Origin: Cristatella mucedo | Lineage: Eukaryota; Bryozoa; Phylactolaemata; Cristatellidae | NCBI GenBank assembly: GCA_009760855.2 | Contig: WPIO01000012.1 | Span: forward strand, 4,356,001-4,420,000 | DNA: 64,000 nucleotides | Reading direction: 5' to 3' | Shown: in pieces, positions 1 through 13,200 of the stretch | Position numbering within the stretch: the stretch's first letter is position 1 | How the letters are laid out: each line of letters starts with the position of its first letter | Position numbers and translations under genes: made by a program | The notes under the pieces: generated by a model | What the model was told of the DNA's origin: nothing | Seen by the model: only the letters and a program-made list of their open reading frames with translations | The model's database searches: none

Positions 1-822
1 TATCTTTCTACATACCGGGAATAGGTGAGCTTGCATAAACTGAAGATTTATTTTATCATAGTAGGACCCTGCTTGAACTCACGAGGTGTGTTTTGGACTA
101 GCTCTGACGCTTACTGCTAGCAGCAATGAGCTACAAGCTTTAGTTTTAACTTATTCAAACCTTAACGCAGCAGTCAAGCATCGACAAAAACAGATATCAC
201 CGTAATTTTTCTAGCCTACTGCATTGACAAACACTAGACCATTTTGGTACAGGATAGCAGAAAACGGCTTGCTTTCCTGGCAGTTTTAGTAATGAATTAA
301 GGCCGAAGTTGTCGAAGAATACAACAAAATTCTCATCGCCGAGCTGGTTGTTTTCAGTTGTTAAGGTGCTTGCCCCGACCAATGTTTCGCTGAGATTGTG
401 GGATCGAGCCCCAAGGTATATGTGAAGTGCTTGAGGAGAGATTAATTTGTTCTAGAGCACTATACAGCTAAACTATTCAATCATAATTACATAATCGAAC
501 CACAACTGCCACTATAAAGAATACTGACTAAAAGACACGGTCAATATCGATTGAGAAACTAACTTTGCGGGTGTCTTCCATTCAAATTTATTCGCATATG
601 TATGGAGTTACTGCACCTTCAAGAAAAAATAAGCACATAATGACACATTATTTAGTTAGCTGTAGTTCATTATAAGCTTTTGCTAGTTAATCCTTGGTAT
701 TAAGATAGGGTGCAACCACATAGGCACAGAAATGTTACTTCCTAATGGCACCAGGTATGTAAATGAAATGCTAACTTATTTTTGTATGTATTCACTTCCA
801 GCAAATATAAAGATCGCTTTAG
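1..822. other. No gene recognised (5' flank or intron)
   Basis: AT-rich sequence without a convincing exon. Only a degenerate SINE-like patch near 355-420 stands out. Whether this is intergenic, promoter or intron of the UBR gene cannot be decided. Confidence 0.5.
355..420 (+). repeat. Possible degenerate tRNA-derived SINE relic
   Basis: The order gttaaggtgcttgcc, then cgctgagattgtggga, then tcgagcccc resembles the A-box/B-box part of the better SINE copies at 40027 and 44204. Only the tRNA-like part is visible and the match is imperfect. Confidence 0.25.
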
Positions 823-901
823 TATAAGGAGCATATGTCATTGAGTTGGTATCACTATGTTTATGTGATCCCTCAAAACATCTATATCTGTTTAAGGATT
901 G
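823..901 (+). CDS. Candidate upstream coding exon of the UBR gene (weak)
   Basis: A 79-nt open stretch lies between a possible acceptor (cgctttag) and a good donor (G then GTAAGC). It starts in phase 0 and ends in phase 1. The translation contains S-L-S-W-Y and, 11 residues later, I-C-L-R-I. This recalls the L-E-W-Y...I-C-L-E-K-L segment that precedes the UBR box in human UBR2. However, its phase 1 end does not join the phase 0 start of the candidate exon at 1166, so another exon would have to lie between them, or this is chance. Confidence 0.2.
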
Positions 902-1165
902 GTAAGCATGTTCCAAATAACAAAATTCAAATTAACTAATTCTTCACTGAAATATTTTTCTTAAATACTGAGAAGCAATATATCTTTACAACAAACTTTC
1001 CCTTGTAGCCAACAGGGATTGCAGGCAGAAATGCTAATGGCAAAATTTTTCATAGCTTCTATTTAGACGACTCGTTGTTAAACTTTATGGAAGGCATTTT
1101 TAACTGCTGCCAGATTTCTTAGTAGAATGTTGCCAAATTAGCTTGTAAAGTTCTGTTATTACCAG

Positions 1166-1222
1166 CAGCCATGTGGAGTTTATTTTAGTGTTGGTGATAA
1201 GTCTGTACTTGTAAAATATAGT
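1166..1222 (+). CDS. UBR1/UBR2-like: Probable exon: first part of the UBR box
   Basis: After an acceptor at ttaccag (alternatives start at 1142 or 1169) the frame reads [10 protein letters not shown] and ends K-Y-S at a TATAGT|GTAAAA donor in phase 0. Spliced to the phase 0 exon at 4840 it gives K-Y-S-C-P-S-H. This reproduces the family pattern C-G-x-x-F-x-x-G-[ED]...Y-S-C. The Cys would be the first zinc ligand and the Phe matches a residue lining the Arg pocket of UBR2. The exon is short and its donor is not strong, so this rests on motif and phase agreement. Confidence 0.48.
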
Positions 1223-4200
1223 GTAAAAAGCTTTTGGAACGCTTCTCAAATGGGCTGTACGTTATGTTTGGTCTGCATCAGCTTTGCCGATTCCCGAGAG
1301 TTTGAATAAGAGCTGAAGTAATTAGATCATTGATCCTCTTTATAGGAACATAGCAATCTCGTGATCTTAGCCAGATTTTTACGATTTTATTTCAATAGAA
1401 ATAATACTGTTTACGTTATTTTGAATAACATAGAACATATACTTAATTCAAACGCTTTCTGAAAAACTACTTATTCATATTTTGCAAACTATTCACAGGC
1501 ATCGTGCCACATCCGCTAATTGTGCAGCAATTTCAATGCAAAAACAAATAGTTCATCGACACAAATAATAGATGGTGCAGGCACAAGTCATGACCATGCT
1601 CTGTTTTACATATGTCAAATACGACACTCGGCAATTTGGTTCAACTGACTGGTTAAGCTGCTGGCCCGACTTATATCTTATAGGCTCAAAAAATGTTCTC
1701 TATGTGAACAGCTTATATAATTTAAATTAAACTGCACCATAGACCGTTGATTTTTTAAGTGAGATCGCAATCATATTCAGCATCATTTTGAATCTGAGAG
1801 CAGTTATTGGAAACTCACAATTGATTGTAGTGATGTTATCAGTGCACAGTTCTAGCAACTTTAAGTCTTTTAGCAACTTTAGTGTAAGATGTCATGATCT
1901 TTAAGTCTACATTTGTATGGTATATGGACTGTCGAAGCAGTTCTTAAGGATCGCTTGAGTTAAATCTCGCGAAATTCTTTGCTCTAGTATGGTTTACAGT
2001 ATAATTTTGGCACATAAGCAGACCCAATCAATAGGTTTTGAGTAAACGTGTCCGATTGTGGTCATTACTGAAATATAGCAAATTGAATTCTCTAGTGGAA
2101 ACATGGTCGTCTCCGAACGTCTACATAAGTCAGGACCTGGCAGACAATAATTATACAGGCACTTTTCCTATTAAGTATATTTATAATAATATTTTAATTA
2201 ATAATGTATACAGCTTATAATTTTCCATAAAACATTACTTACATGTTAAAGAAATCATAAGCGATCAGCTATTGATGCATTTGGACTAAGAAAAAGTACA
2301 TCTAATACAACTGGCTCTTGGTAGTGACTAATTATGCGATGATATATATGCATATGAAATTCTAGTAGTTTTCAAATAGACAATTTAGATAGTTTCATAA
2401 ATCTTAAGGGGGTGGTTCTAAACAAGCTAGCATTCAAAATGGGCACGGTGGGCATATCTTTAGTTGCATTTGGACTAAATGCTGTTATGTTCCAAGGCTT
2501 CCTTTCGTTAGACAATCGTCTCAGCCCTGCTGTCAAGCCTGCCTATTTTCAGCTACATTATACTGGATGAAAATTTCGGGTTGCTTTGATTTGTCAGATG
2601 TACTTCTACAGTAGTGGTCGATGGATGTGTGGCATCCTACCTCGATCGATTTAACTCATGATTGGCTGCTCTGATGGCTGTCGAATGCATCCACTTGCTT
2701 CCAAATTAGGCTAAGCCTATACGTCATGAGCCTTGCAAAAGCCATGCAGACTCTCACTATCATCCACTGGCTTCCAGTTAAGCAGTGCAACTACTTCTAG
2801 GTTCTGTCATTATTTCATTAGGTTTAGCCTACCTATCAGATCTACTCCATTACGATCAGAAGACCCTTTATGAATCGAATCGTTTTCCAACTCCTTGCAG
2901 GAATCGAAAAATTGTTCAATACCTTGCTTTAGTTAGTTTGTTCTTACAGCTTGGAAAGAATTTCTGTCTGGCGTTTTTGAAGTAATTCCGAATCAACGGA
3001 AATTCAAATCAGCTAAAGAGCATTCATTTATGAAAGTATTTAGTATATATTTGTGATTTTTACAGCCTGTTTATACGTACTGACACAATGAATGTTCTTA
3101 CTAACCATAGTAAATTATGACCCCTTGTATTTCACCTCTAGCCAAGTTATAAGTATGGTTATTCAGCATGTTATTATTAAAAATTCCCTCAAGCTTTTAT
3201 TACAGCGAATTTAAAGTGCTAAGACAGGGAATATGATATCTGGGCTAAATACATTGATGCAGCTGTGTTTTCAACTTTTTGGCAACCTTGTTGATTGTTT
3301 TATATTGTACAAGAATAAATGTCACATGTTTTAATCTTGCCAGGCAGGTTCAACGTACGAGACCTAACTAATGTCGGTCACTTTGCTGAGCATAATTCTT
3401 TGCTCAGCCTTGTAACCAGAAATTAGGCTTCAGCTGACGAGTTTTCCAATATTCTATATCATTAAGATAATGTGTTCAGCCCGAATATTAAGAACAGCAA
3501 CTTCTTGAATTTTCTTTAGCAATTATAAGAAGATTTATATGATTTTACAACTTCTAAAATTTTAAGTGCATATGCAGATATATCTATGTATTAAAATTTG
3601 CGTAACATAACAAATTATATGTAATCATACACTGCGATATTAGGACACTAATTTTGGGCACTAAAAATATACTGATGGTTTGAGATCGTGCTTCTCAACA
3701 ATGGCCTCCACTAAACTATGATCCTGAGCTGTGAATAGCAATCCAAAATGGAGCAATGAGCTTAAATGACTGTTAGGGAACTCTTTCAGACACATTTTTC
3801 TATAAAGTAGGGTCATAGCTGACACGTCCAGAATCGTGGGTTTGAGTACTGTAGGGGGCGATTCCTCGATGCCGACCTTCTACTAAAGTGGCGGCTTTTT
3901 AGGTTTTCAGGTTAACAGTTAGGATTGGCAGCCTTATTGAAAACAGCTTCAACATCAACTAATACTTACGTAATGCTATGGATGTTAAACAAAATCCAAG
4001 AATGGCATTTTAATGGGAAATTGTTTTTCTTTACGTAATGCTATGGATGTTAAGCAAAATCCAAGAATTGCATTTTAATGGGAAATCGTTTCTCTTCAGC
4101 TGATGATTTATTGTAGTCATCTTTTTTATGCATGGCTAGTTTAATTATAGATAGTTTTTCACAACGGTTTTTGCTTAGTTTGACTGTGGTGAGGACTGAA

Positions 4201-7200
4201 TGAATGCCAAGATCCTAATTACGGCGAAACAGTTCTTAATAGCTTGCTCACCTTCCATTGACACATCACACATAATTAATTCTTTAACGAGATTGCAGAC
4301 TAATATTATACCAAATAATCATTGCCAAGGTAAGGCATAGAGTTTAAAATCATTATATTAGGTTTATGTCCTGCAGACAGCTCAATAAATGACTCTGAGC
4401 CACAAGGGACATGCTAAATGCTATTACCAGTTTATATTTCGTAACAAAGCATCGATCTTTTCAATGTATAGGTCACTAATAATTGCCATACTTTGCCGCA
4501 TAGTACTGTAGTATAATTTCATTCAGAGGTGGAAGCACAAAAGTTATCTAAAAACTTTACAATGACAGATTCTTTGACTGATTCCAGCACTCGTCTATAT
4601 TGTTTCCAGACACCCAATGGCAGCTCGAAACCACGAAAGTGCATGTGGCTGCTTGGAAGCAGTATCGGTATTGTTCCGGACAGGAATCATTTTCCAATGG
4701 TCCTTTTAATCTGATAATTCATCGATTAAAAAATTGATTGAATATTTTAACCCCTAATGCCGAAGTAAATAATTTTCGATTTTCGAGTGAATACATTTTT
4801 GTAATCAGCCGGCAATTTATTCCTGTGACTTATAGGCAGTGCCCAAGTCACGTGTCCTTGCCGGAATGCCTTGATTGCTACTTGAATGGCAAACATGTGG
4901 ACCATGAATGCAAGGTACTTTAAAGTGAAGTCTGCGTTACTATGCTTACCTGGCAAGTTGTATGCTAAAGCATTCCTAAAAGTCTTCTGTGAACGTTATC
5001 GTTACTAATTCAGACTAGCAAGGAAAGTGAAGTGGTTTGCTACTGTGGTATGCCTGACGGACCCAGTGGATTCCAGCAGTGTACCATGCATTCCCACACA
5101 AAAGAATCTGGTGTTACTGTAAGTTTTTTTCATTTCCATTATTGTTTAATGCTAATAGAAGATACAACAATTAGGATTTTTCAAAGTTACCTAAATATAA
5201 TTGTGTGTCTCTCAAAAACTTTCTATTTCTGGTCTTACGTTTGCCTGCATAATGTCAGTGATATTGCTCCCGGCATGCAATTACAAGCTCGCATAAATTC
5301 CACTAAAACCAGATTTTATCAATCACGTCTTCCAATCAATGGCTTCATAATATGCAGACCAAACCAAGCAGAACCCATGCTAGCAAGAGGTCATGTTAAC
5401 CAAGTTCTGCTAACAGAAATGCATTAAAAGACGAAAGACATTTTAAAAATTAGGGTTATTCTGTTATAGTCAATATACTACATTCTCGCACTTCTTAAAC
5501 GTACGACGGTCTCTCTCAAGTTTAACTTGTGCTTTTTTTGTCAGCTGGCCGAAATAATCTACCGAATGACATAAGAGCACGCATTATGAAAGACACTGCA
5601 ACTAAAGTGACAAAATAATAATAATATTAATAATAATAATAATGTACTTGATAAAGCGCCCTCAGAGAACCTAATCTTTTTCTAGTCGCTTTACAACTGC
5701 TGCAAAGGTAAATGCAATTAAATAATAAGTAAAATCATGCTTAAAAAACAAACGAAATGAATAACATGGTTAGGGGTGACATGCACAGGGTCAGCATGCA
5801 AATGTGGTTAGTGGCAGCATGCACAGTGTCAGCATGCCTAAGCAAGTGGAGGACAAATCACAGGGACCCACTAAATGCTGTCCTAAATAGGTGTGTTTTT
5901 AAGTTCCTTTTAAATGTGGTCAGGTCAGGGGATGTTCTGACGCAGGTCGGGAGAGAGTTCCAGGCTATAGGAGCATATGAACTAAATGCACGGTCTTCAA
6001 AGGATTTGAGGTTTGTATGAAGTATTTCTAGACTGTTGGATTCCGAAAAGCGGTGGTACGATGCTTGGCTTGATGGAGGAGTATGTCAGACAGATAGGCT
6101 GGAGCCATAGAATGAAGGGACCTAAAAGTGAGCAACAAAACCTTGAAGTCGATCCGTTGCTTGACTGGTAGCCAGTGCAGGTCGGCGAGAAGTGGAGTAA
6201 TGTGGCAACTGTGATGCTCACGACAGAAAAGCCTAGCTGTGGAGTTTTGCACCAGCTGCAATCGCCTGATCGGGCATGCTAGTAGGCCAGTGAGCAGTGA
6301 GTTGCAGAAGTCGAGGCGAGATGTCACGAATGCATGAACTAACTTAGACGTGGTATCCTTATCTAAATGAGCCCGAATTTCAGCAATATTATGCAGCTGA
6401 AAATAGGCAGCATTGACCATGGAGCTGATATGGTCGTCTAACGAGAGTTCGTCAAACACCTAAATTTCAAGCTGATTCGACAGGAGATATGCTAGCAGAG
6501 CCAATTTTGACCGTCTGCCTTTTCAATTTCCGATTTACACTGGGTTTGCACATAACCAGTAAGTTAGTTTTTTTATCGTTTAGTTTTAGAAAATATGCTG
6601 CCACCCACGTGCGGATGACATCAATGCATGCAGCAAGTGATTTTGGAGTATTTTAGGTGCTCGAAGGCTGGGTGGAATCGAAGCAAAGGTACAACTGAGT
6701 CTCATCCGCATAGAAGTGAAAGCCTATATTGTGCTTGGCAATCACATCAGCAAGAGGGAGAGTATAAACCGTGAAAAGAACCGGACCTAGCACGGAGTCC
6801 TGAGGTACTCTATGGGTAAGAGGTAATTCAGATGATCTTTGTCAATTCATGTCAATACGCTGGAGTCTGCCACTGAGATAGGACCTGAACCACTGCAGAG
6901 CAGTGCCAGTGATGCCCAGGCGAGATGAGAGGTGCTCTAGAAGAACTTTGTGGGCGATGGTGTCAAAAGCTGCCGAAAGATCCAGCAAAACAAGCAGAGA
7001 CATTCTTCCCATGTCTGCATTCCTAAGTAGGTCGTTGTATACCCTCAATAATGCTGACTTATTCTTGTCCATGAACTTCTTTACGTTGGATCCAAATAGT
7101 TCACAATTGAAAAGGAAATTTTCGAATACCTAACAAATAGGTTTACTGTAGTAAGGAAATTAGTGTTTTATGGATTATCGGTATTGCTTTTACCGATTCA

Positions 7201-10200
7201 GTAATCGCATTTTCTTTTTTCAAAGTTGCAAATAGCCACACGAGTAACATTTTTATTTGCATTTCCACAATTAGCACTCGTACATTCATTACAAATTCTT
7301 GAAATCAACTTATTCCGAAGATTTCTCATTAGCCAAAGTCTTCCAAAAAATCGTTCTAACTTATAGCATTGCCAGTCAACCGTTAGAAATATTAGAGCAC
7401 GATACCATGAAGTTGAGCTCTTGCTTCGACGTGGTGACCCAGGCAATTGTCTATAGCACTAGGCTAAGGAGGCCACAGATTAAACGAGAAAACTAAAGGG
7501 TATCTGCAATTAATGCAATATTAACTACTGAACTACTTCCTATAAGACATAACTGGCAGGAAAATAAAATTTCGAGGTCACTGTAACTCTTTGCAATGTT
7601 CCGATTTTGTCAAGGTACTACTCAAATATTTAGTATGGGGAACACAGCTGAAAAAGAACAGTTAGAGGACTGCTTATGTGTCTTGAAAAGCCCCAAACAC
7701 TCGTGTATCTACAGTGCTTGACCTACTAGACCAAGAGAACTTGAGCAACTATCGCCTAGTCTCCCTTTCACCATTTCTATCAAAGGCACTGGAACGGGTC
7801 CTGATGGAACAGCTGAACTCATATGTTGAAACTTCAAACCATCCTTGTAAGATCTAATATGGCTTTAGTGCTAATCACTCTACAGAGTCGGCATCGTTTA
7901 GGGTGTACGACGACCTCCTTAGGAATGCTGACATAGGTAGTGTCTCTGGTTGTTTTGCTTGATCTTTCGGCAACTTTTGATGCTATCGACGACAATGTTC
8001 TTCTAGAGGGCCTCTCATCTCGTCTGGGCATCACAGGTACTCATCTTCAATGTTTTAGGTCCTATCACAGTAGGAACCTTTGAAACATGGGGTACCTCAG
8101 GGCTCAGTGCTAGGTCTGGTTAATTTCATGGATTATACTCCTACTCTTGCTGATGTGATTGCCATGCACTATGGGTTTCACTTCTATGCGGATGAAACTC
8201 AGTCGTACCTTTGCTTTGATCCCTTCTAGCCATCGAGCAACTCGAATTACCTCAGAAATCTTGCTGCTTGTGTTGATAACATCTGCAGATGGATGGCAGC
8301 AAATTTTCTATAACTAATTGAAGATATAAAAACTTTTAAAATTGTAGGAATTTCTAGCTATTGTGAACCTTAATTTTTAAAAATGCAGGACATTTGAAAT
8401 CAATCGCTAACATAAATACTGCAATCCGTGGCAAATTGACGACAAATTGGCTTCACCAAGCTCCAGTTCTCATTTCATGCAGCACCATCTCACTGCTCGT
8501 TCACATACTTCCGACTAATTCAACCAGCTCTGCCTGTTTAACCTTGGGCCATGCATTGGAATCGATGGCAATGGCCACGATAAATACAACTATCTATTAT
8601 GACCCATTAAATATCTTTGGAAAGTGACAGGGTCTATATCATGTTTATCTTACCGGTCACAGCACACAGTGTTAAAAGTGCAATCACATCCTTTCCTTCT
8701 CACACCAATCGATCACATACAATCGCCAGCCATTACTCTGACCATTATCCTAAATCCCAGAAAATTGACAAGAAATTGGCAGGGCGATACCCGAATTGTC
8801 ATTACTGATAACATCCCTCAGAGTCCTGTATAAGATTATAGGATTGTCAAAGTAATTCCCCCGTTAACTGTTAGCAATGTAAGGCATTTCACAGCAATGA
8901 TAAGATAGAGAGGAAATCGGTAGAAAATTGACAAGATTGGCTGCAGTAGAACACAAATCTCATTCCACATAACCTTTTCTTGGAGTGCAAGTAATTTTTG
9001 ACCTAATGTGGGAGTTCAGTTGACACAATACAAAACCAGCGACTGCAATGCCTGGGGAAATATGCAAATCCATAACGGTCTGTTACGACTGCTGTTGACA
9101 GAAGCTCCAACATTTTTTGGGTATTGCCCTACCCTGCATTAAAAGTGCACCTGCATTCTTTTTTTTAACAATCTCCAAATCAAGGTAGAGGGCAACATGC
9201 ACGGCAATTGATGGCAATGGCCCGGCCTCTACAGCCATTTGCTCCAAATTAGCCGGAAGTTGATTGTTTCAGCTTGTAATTTTCCTACCACATAACACTC
9301 TCTGTCGTCTCAAGAACTGTTATTTTGCTCGTTCAACCACAGGCATTATTGACAATCCATGGCAATAGCCAGAGACAATAAAGCAATCAGTGATTGCCTG
9401 TTACAATGAGACACAAAGATAGTGAGAGACTACCCAGTTTCTCTTGCTTATTACAGTTCCCTTCATTAAAAGTGCAACCACATCTTTTCAACATATCTAG
9501 AGCGTATATTTGAGATCAACATATGGCAATGGATGGCAAAAAGTGGGAAAATCTTGAAATGTCTGTCGTTCGTGTACATATTAAACCAGCGTCGTGAAAC
9601 CAGGGGTGTGAGACAAGCGAGCATACCAGATGAGGGAGGCCTTGTGGTTAGCTTGAAAACGTGAAACTGGTCCTCCACAGCCAGGTGTGATTAGCTTTGG
9701 AATTCTGGCGATCCGTATAGCATCACCAGCAAGGCAAGAATATACATTTATTGATAAAACTTCCATCTTGCCAGGCTGTAGTGATAGTAAGATGAAAGTT
9801 ATAAATATTTATATATCATATAACTAGGTACCCGGCTCTGCCTGAGGGCTGGTGAGGAGGTTTTTAGGGGTGCTAATTTTTAGTTTGCAAGTCACAAGTA
9901 ACCCTTGGTGTAAAGTTTCAGCTTGCAGGTTGTTGCAAAGTCACCAAGGACCTTGTTTTTTTGACAAATAAGAATTTTACGTTAAGCATATTACTATAGG
10001 TATTACGTCGCACTTTAAAAAAGCACAATGTTTAGCTGATGTTTTAAAGCTTCAATTTTACCGTAGTGTAGTCTAGCTTTGCACAGCTTTGGTGCAATAT
10101 ATTATTGACTGATTGCTGAAGATTCATGTATTGGCATGGGCCACTGTGTTGACTGCGATGGAGAGACCAAGAACTAGCAGTGCTAACGGAATTTCATGGG

Positions 10201-13200
10201 TATGTGTAAAATAAACAAGATACATAAATAATATACACACATTATTTTAATATATAGATACAATTATAGATATGTAGAAAAACTACAGAAGTATGGATAT
10301 ATAGAACACTATAGATAAAAGTAGATGTAGATAGATATATAGAAATTGTTTTATGTTATTGAGACTATACAGGAACGAAAAATCTAAATGGAGGTGTCAC
10401 CCAGCAGCTTCCAGTCTAGAGGTTCTACTGTATCAGATTAAGCTGCTCTGCTGGAAATTGCAGCTGATGTCGGATGCCTGTAGTAGGACCGGCCGTTGCA
10501 CTAGATTTCTGTGCATTGCACAATTACGCCTTGGTAAAATTTAGCAAAACTTGGTGGATGTATTTTGAACTATGTCCAGTCGCATATAAAATAACAATTT
10601 GAGCTTCATGGTAATTCGAGGATGGTTTGCTGTGGAATAGAGTAGATTGGGGTAGTCTCAGTCATTTCAGGTGATTGCAGCATATTGCCAGAGTGAGATG
10701 CAGCACCTTTTTGTTATTTTACGCGATTGTGCTTCCAGCATGGTGCTATTAAAATGCAATGCAACTTCAGCTCGGCGAAATGTATTTTGATTTTTAAGGT
10801 GGCTTCGGTGGTTTGGCGTGAATTTTTGTGTTGGCTAGGGCTACTGCAGTCGATTGCAGGGCCTTAGATGAGAGCGGCCTTGCCAATGAAAGTTAAATGT
10901 TTTAAGCGCAATTGTAGCTGAGTCTGACGTCATAAGCCACCAAAAAAGGTTTTCGAACAATAATTCATTTGTTGCTTTTTGGCATGCAGTGGATTGAGGT
11001 GCGATTAGGCATTGAAATGGGTTAATAAATATGTTATTTCAGTGGACTTCATGAGAATGCTTTACCGAAATAGCACGGAATTGTCTGGGTACATCTTACA
11101 TATATATAGCTCGTCATTCCACACTTTTTGAGCTGTGTGGAGCAGATTTGTGGTTGATTTAATGGTCAGTAGAATAGATCGACGTGAATTGTCATCTGCC
11201 ATTAAAGCTCATTTGCATAAGTAAGCTTGTGCACAGGTAGATTGTGGTAATTCTTTGAGCTTAATATTTAATTTTTATGTCTTTGGGGCTTAGCAAAAAT
11301 GAATCCTGGTGTTAGCGAATCCAGTCCCAGCAATCCCTTTATACACTAGACATGATCGATTCAGGTCAGCTTCAAAGTTGAGTTGAGAGTCCAAGAAATT
11401 TCATAGAAATCTGTTTAAAAACTACATGTAAATGAATTTGCAGTCTGATCACTATCAGTCTATGCCCTTGAGATGGCATAGGTATCGGGAGTTCTTCTGC
11501 TTCTGCACAGTTTAATTAATTTCACAAAAAAGAGGCAGCACACGTCCAGGTTACCCTGTTCGATAAGGCAGCTAGCATGGCCTAGATGAAAATTGGTGCA
11601 TTTACTTACATTACTTACCTTACATTTACTTACATTAAGGCCAGAAATTTCCGTGTAACTTTGGTCTGAAGCTGATGAATGAACAATGAGCAATAGCATT
11701 GAGCTTATGAGTTATTGGCAGAACACTGCTACACTGATGCATGACTATAATTAACACTGCTGCTTGTCAGTAGTTGTACAACTAGTAACACAGTACAATA
11801 GCATCGTAAAAACCATGCATTTTATACTGAGTCTTTATTAATTATTCACATGAATCGGCTACTATAGCGTGAGACACCTTTTAACGCCTCAGAGAAAGCA
11901 AAAAAGAATTGCTTTCTAAAGTTTTAACATGTTTTGTAGCCCCATTAAGTGAGGATTCTTATTAAAAACATTTAGAAAAGTACCAGTTCTCGTGATCCAA
12001 GTACGTTCCGTATTAAGTACGCTGATTCATGCTGATAAAGCTTATCTATGCATGCTGACCCTGTGCATGTCACCCCTAACCATATTATTCATTTTGTTTG
12101 TTTTTCAAGCATGATTTTACTTACCATTCAATTGCATTTCACTTTGCAGCAAATGTAAAGCGCCTAAAGAGAGATTACGTTCTCTGTGGGCACTTTATCA
12201 AGTGAATTATTATTATTATTATTATCCATAAACCAATAATAGCTGATATGGCTATTAGCAACTTCATAAGAGAACGTGTGATTTGTGAATTTATAACATA
12301 AGCGTTTATACTGTTGTTCAATAATCTTAAGTAATGGGTGGAGGTTGGTTACATAAAAATCCTAAGAGTACATTTGCTTATGTAATTTTTTCAATCAGAA
12401 CAAGACATGCCACTATGGACTCACTAACAAAAATCGTGTAAAGCTTATACTGTTTCTACCTATAAGTCATTGTACCCGAATAGGTTGAAACTTAGCTCAT
12501 GGATATTTTTCCTGCTTGGAGTCTATTTAAATTGCGTGGAAATAAAACATTGCTCAAAACTCAATCTGTATTTATTTTAGGTAATTAATTTTAATTTAAA
12601 ATTATGAAACAAAATTTGTTTTGGAAAATGAATGATTTTCAACCTTTAACTTGTTGTGGCTCTTTATTACAACATAGCTAAGGTTTACACAAAGTTCTCT
12701 CAACAAATGGAGAAGGAGCTTTGGTCCGTGGTTTATTCCTTTGGTTTTATCTAGCCTAAGTATATGCATATTTCAAGACTCGGTAATAGAACTTGATATG
12801 CAACGATGGGCTGGAGGTTTAAGGAAATATCAATTTGCTACCACTTTTATCTGCACTTTTAATATTGCTGACCTAAGTGATATGCATATTTTCCCTTTTT
12901 GTTGACATTCACCAGAAACTTAATATTTGTATATTTAAGTCATTTTCAAATGAAAAGCAATAATTTTACTGATTTTCAGAGCTGGATATATCTAAAAGAA
13001 ATTTCTCAAATCGCCTAAAGTAGTTTATGAGTGTAATTTCACCATATTTTTTTCGTAGATATATATTGTTTTTTATAATAGTTTTTTCTTCTTCTAACAA
13101 TATATACCTCGTAATGTTAAATGAGAAAACTCAGCAGCTCAAAACGTTTTTTTGATGCCTTAATGGTCAATCCAAGCATTAATCATTGAGCATTTTTCAT

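Larger units (their letters stand above)
1223..4839 (+). other. Probable intron with repeat relics
   Basis: This lies between the candidate exon ending at 1222 and the firm UBR-box exon at 4840. It holds a decayed LINE A fragment (2433-2990), a SINE-like relic (3800-3890) and a 65-bp tandem duplication (3966-4095). The remaining AT-rich sequence shows nothing I can name. Confidence 0.5.

Noticed and set aside
197-382. 61-codon - strand frame at the left edge
   Set aside because: No motif and it overlaps a SINE-like relic.
1009-1113. Open stretch after a good acceptor (tttcccttgtag) as a missing exon between 901 and 1166
   Set aside because: It is open only in phase 0, has no GT donor before the stop, and does not fix the phase problem.
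4529-4714. 61-codon + frame just upstream of the UBR-box exon
   Set aside because: No family motif. An alternative first part of the UBR box was considered here but lacks C-G-x-x-F and a donor in the right phase.
5119-5427. Open frame continuing past the UBR-box exon, 131 codons in total
   Set aside because: The strong GTAAGT donor at 5119 joins in phase to 13502, which resumes the family sequence; the continuation has no similarity to it.
9822-9870. gtacccggctctgcctgagg word resembling the start of a known kind of dispersed element
   Set aside because: Only a short word matches from memory and no second copy or termini are visible in the window.
12050-12226. Short LINE A 3' fragments (also 23791, 29580 and 50613) as an independent non-autonomous family
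   Set aside because: Their left ends fall at different points, as in ordinary 5' truncation of a LINE.
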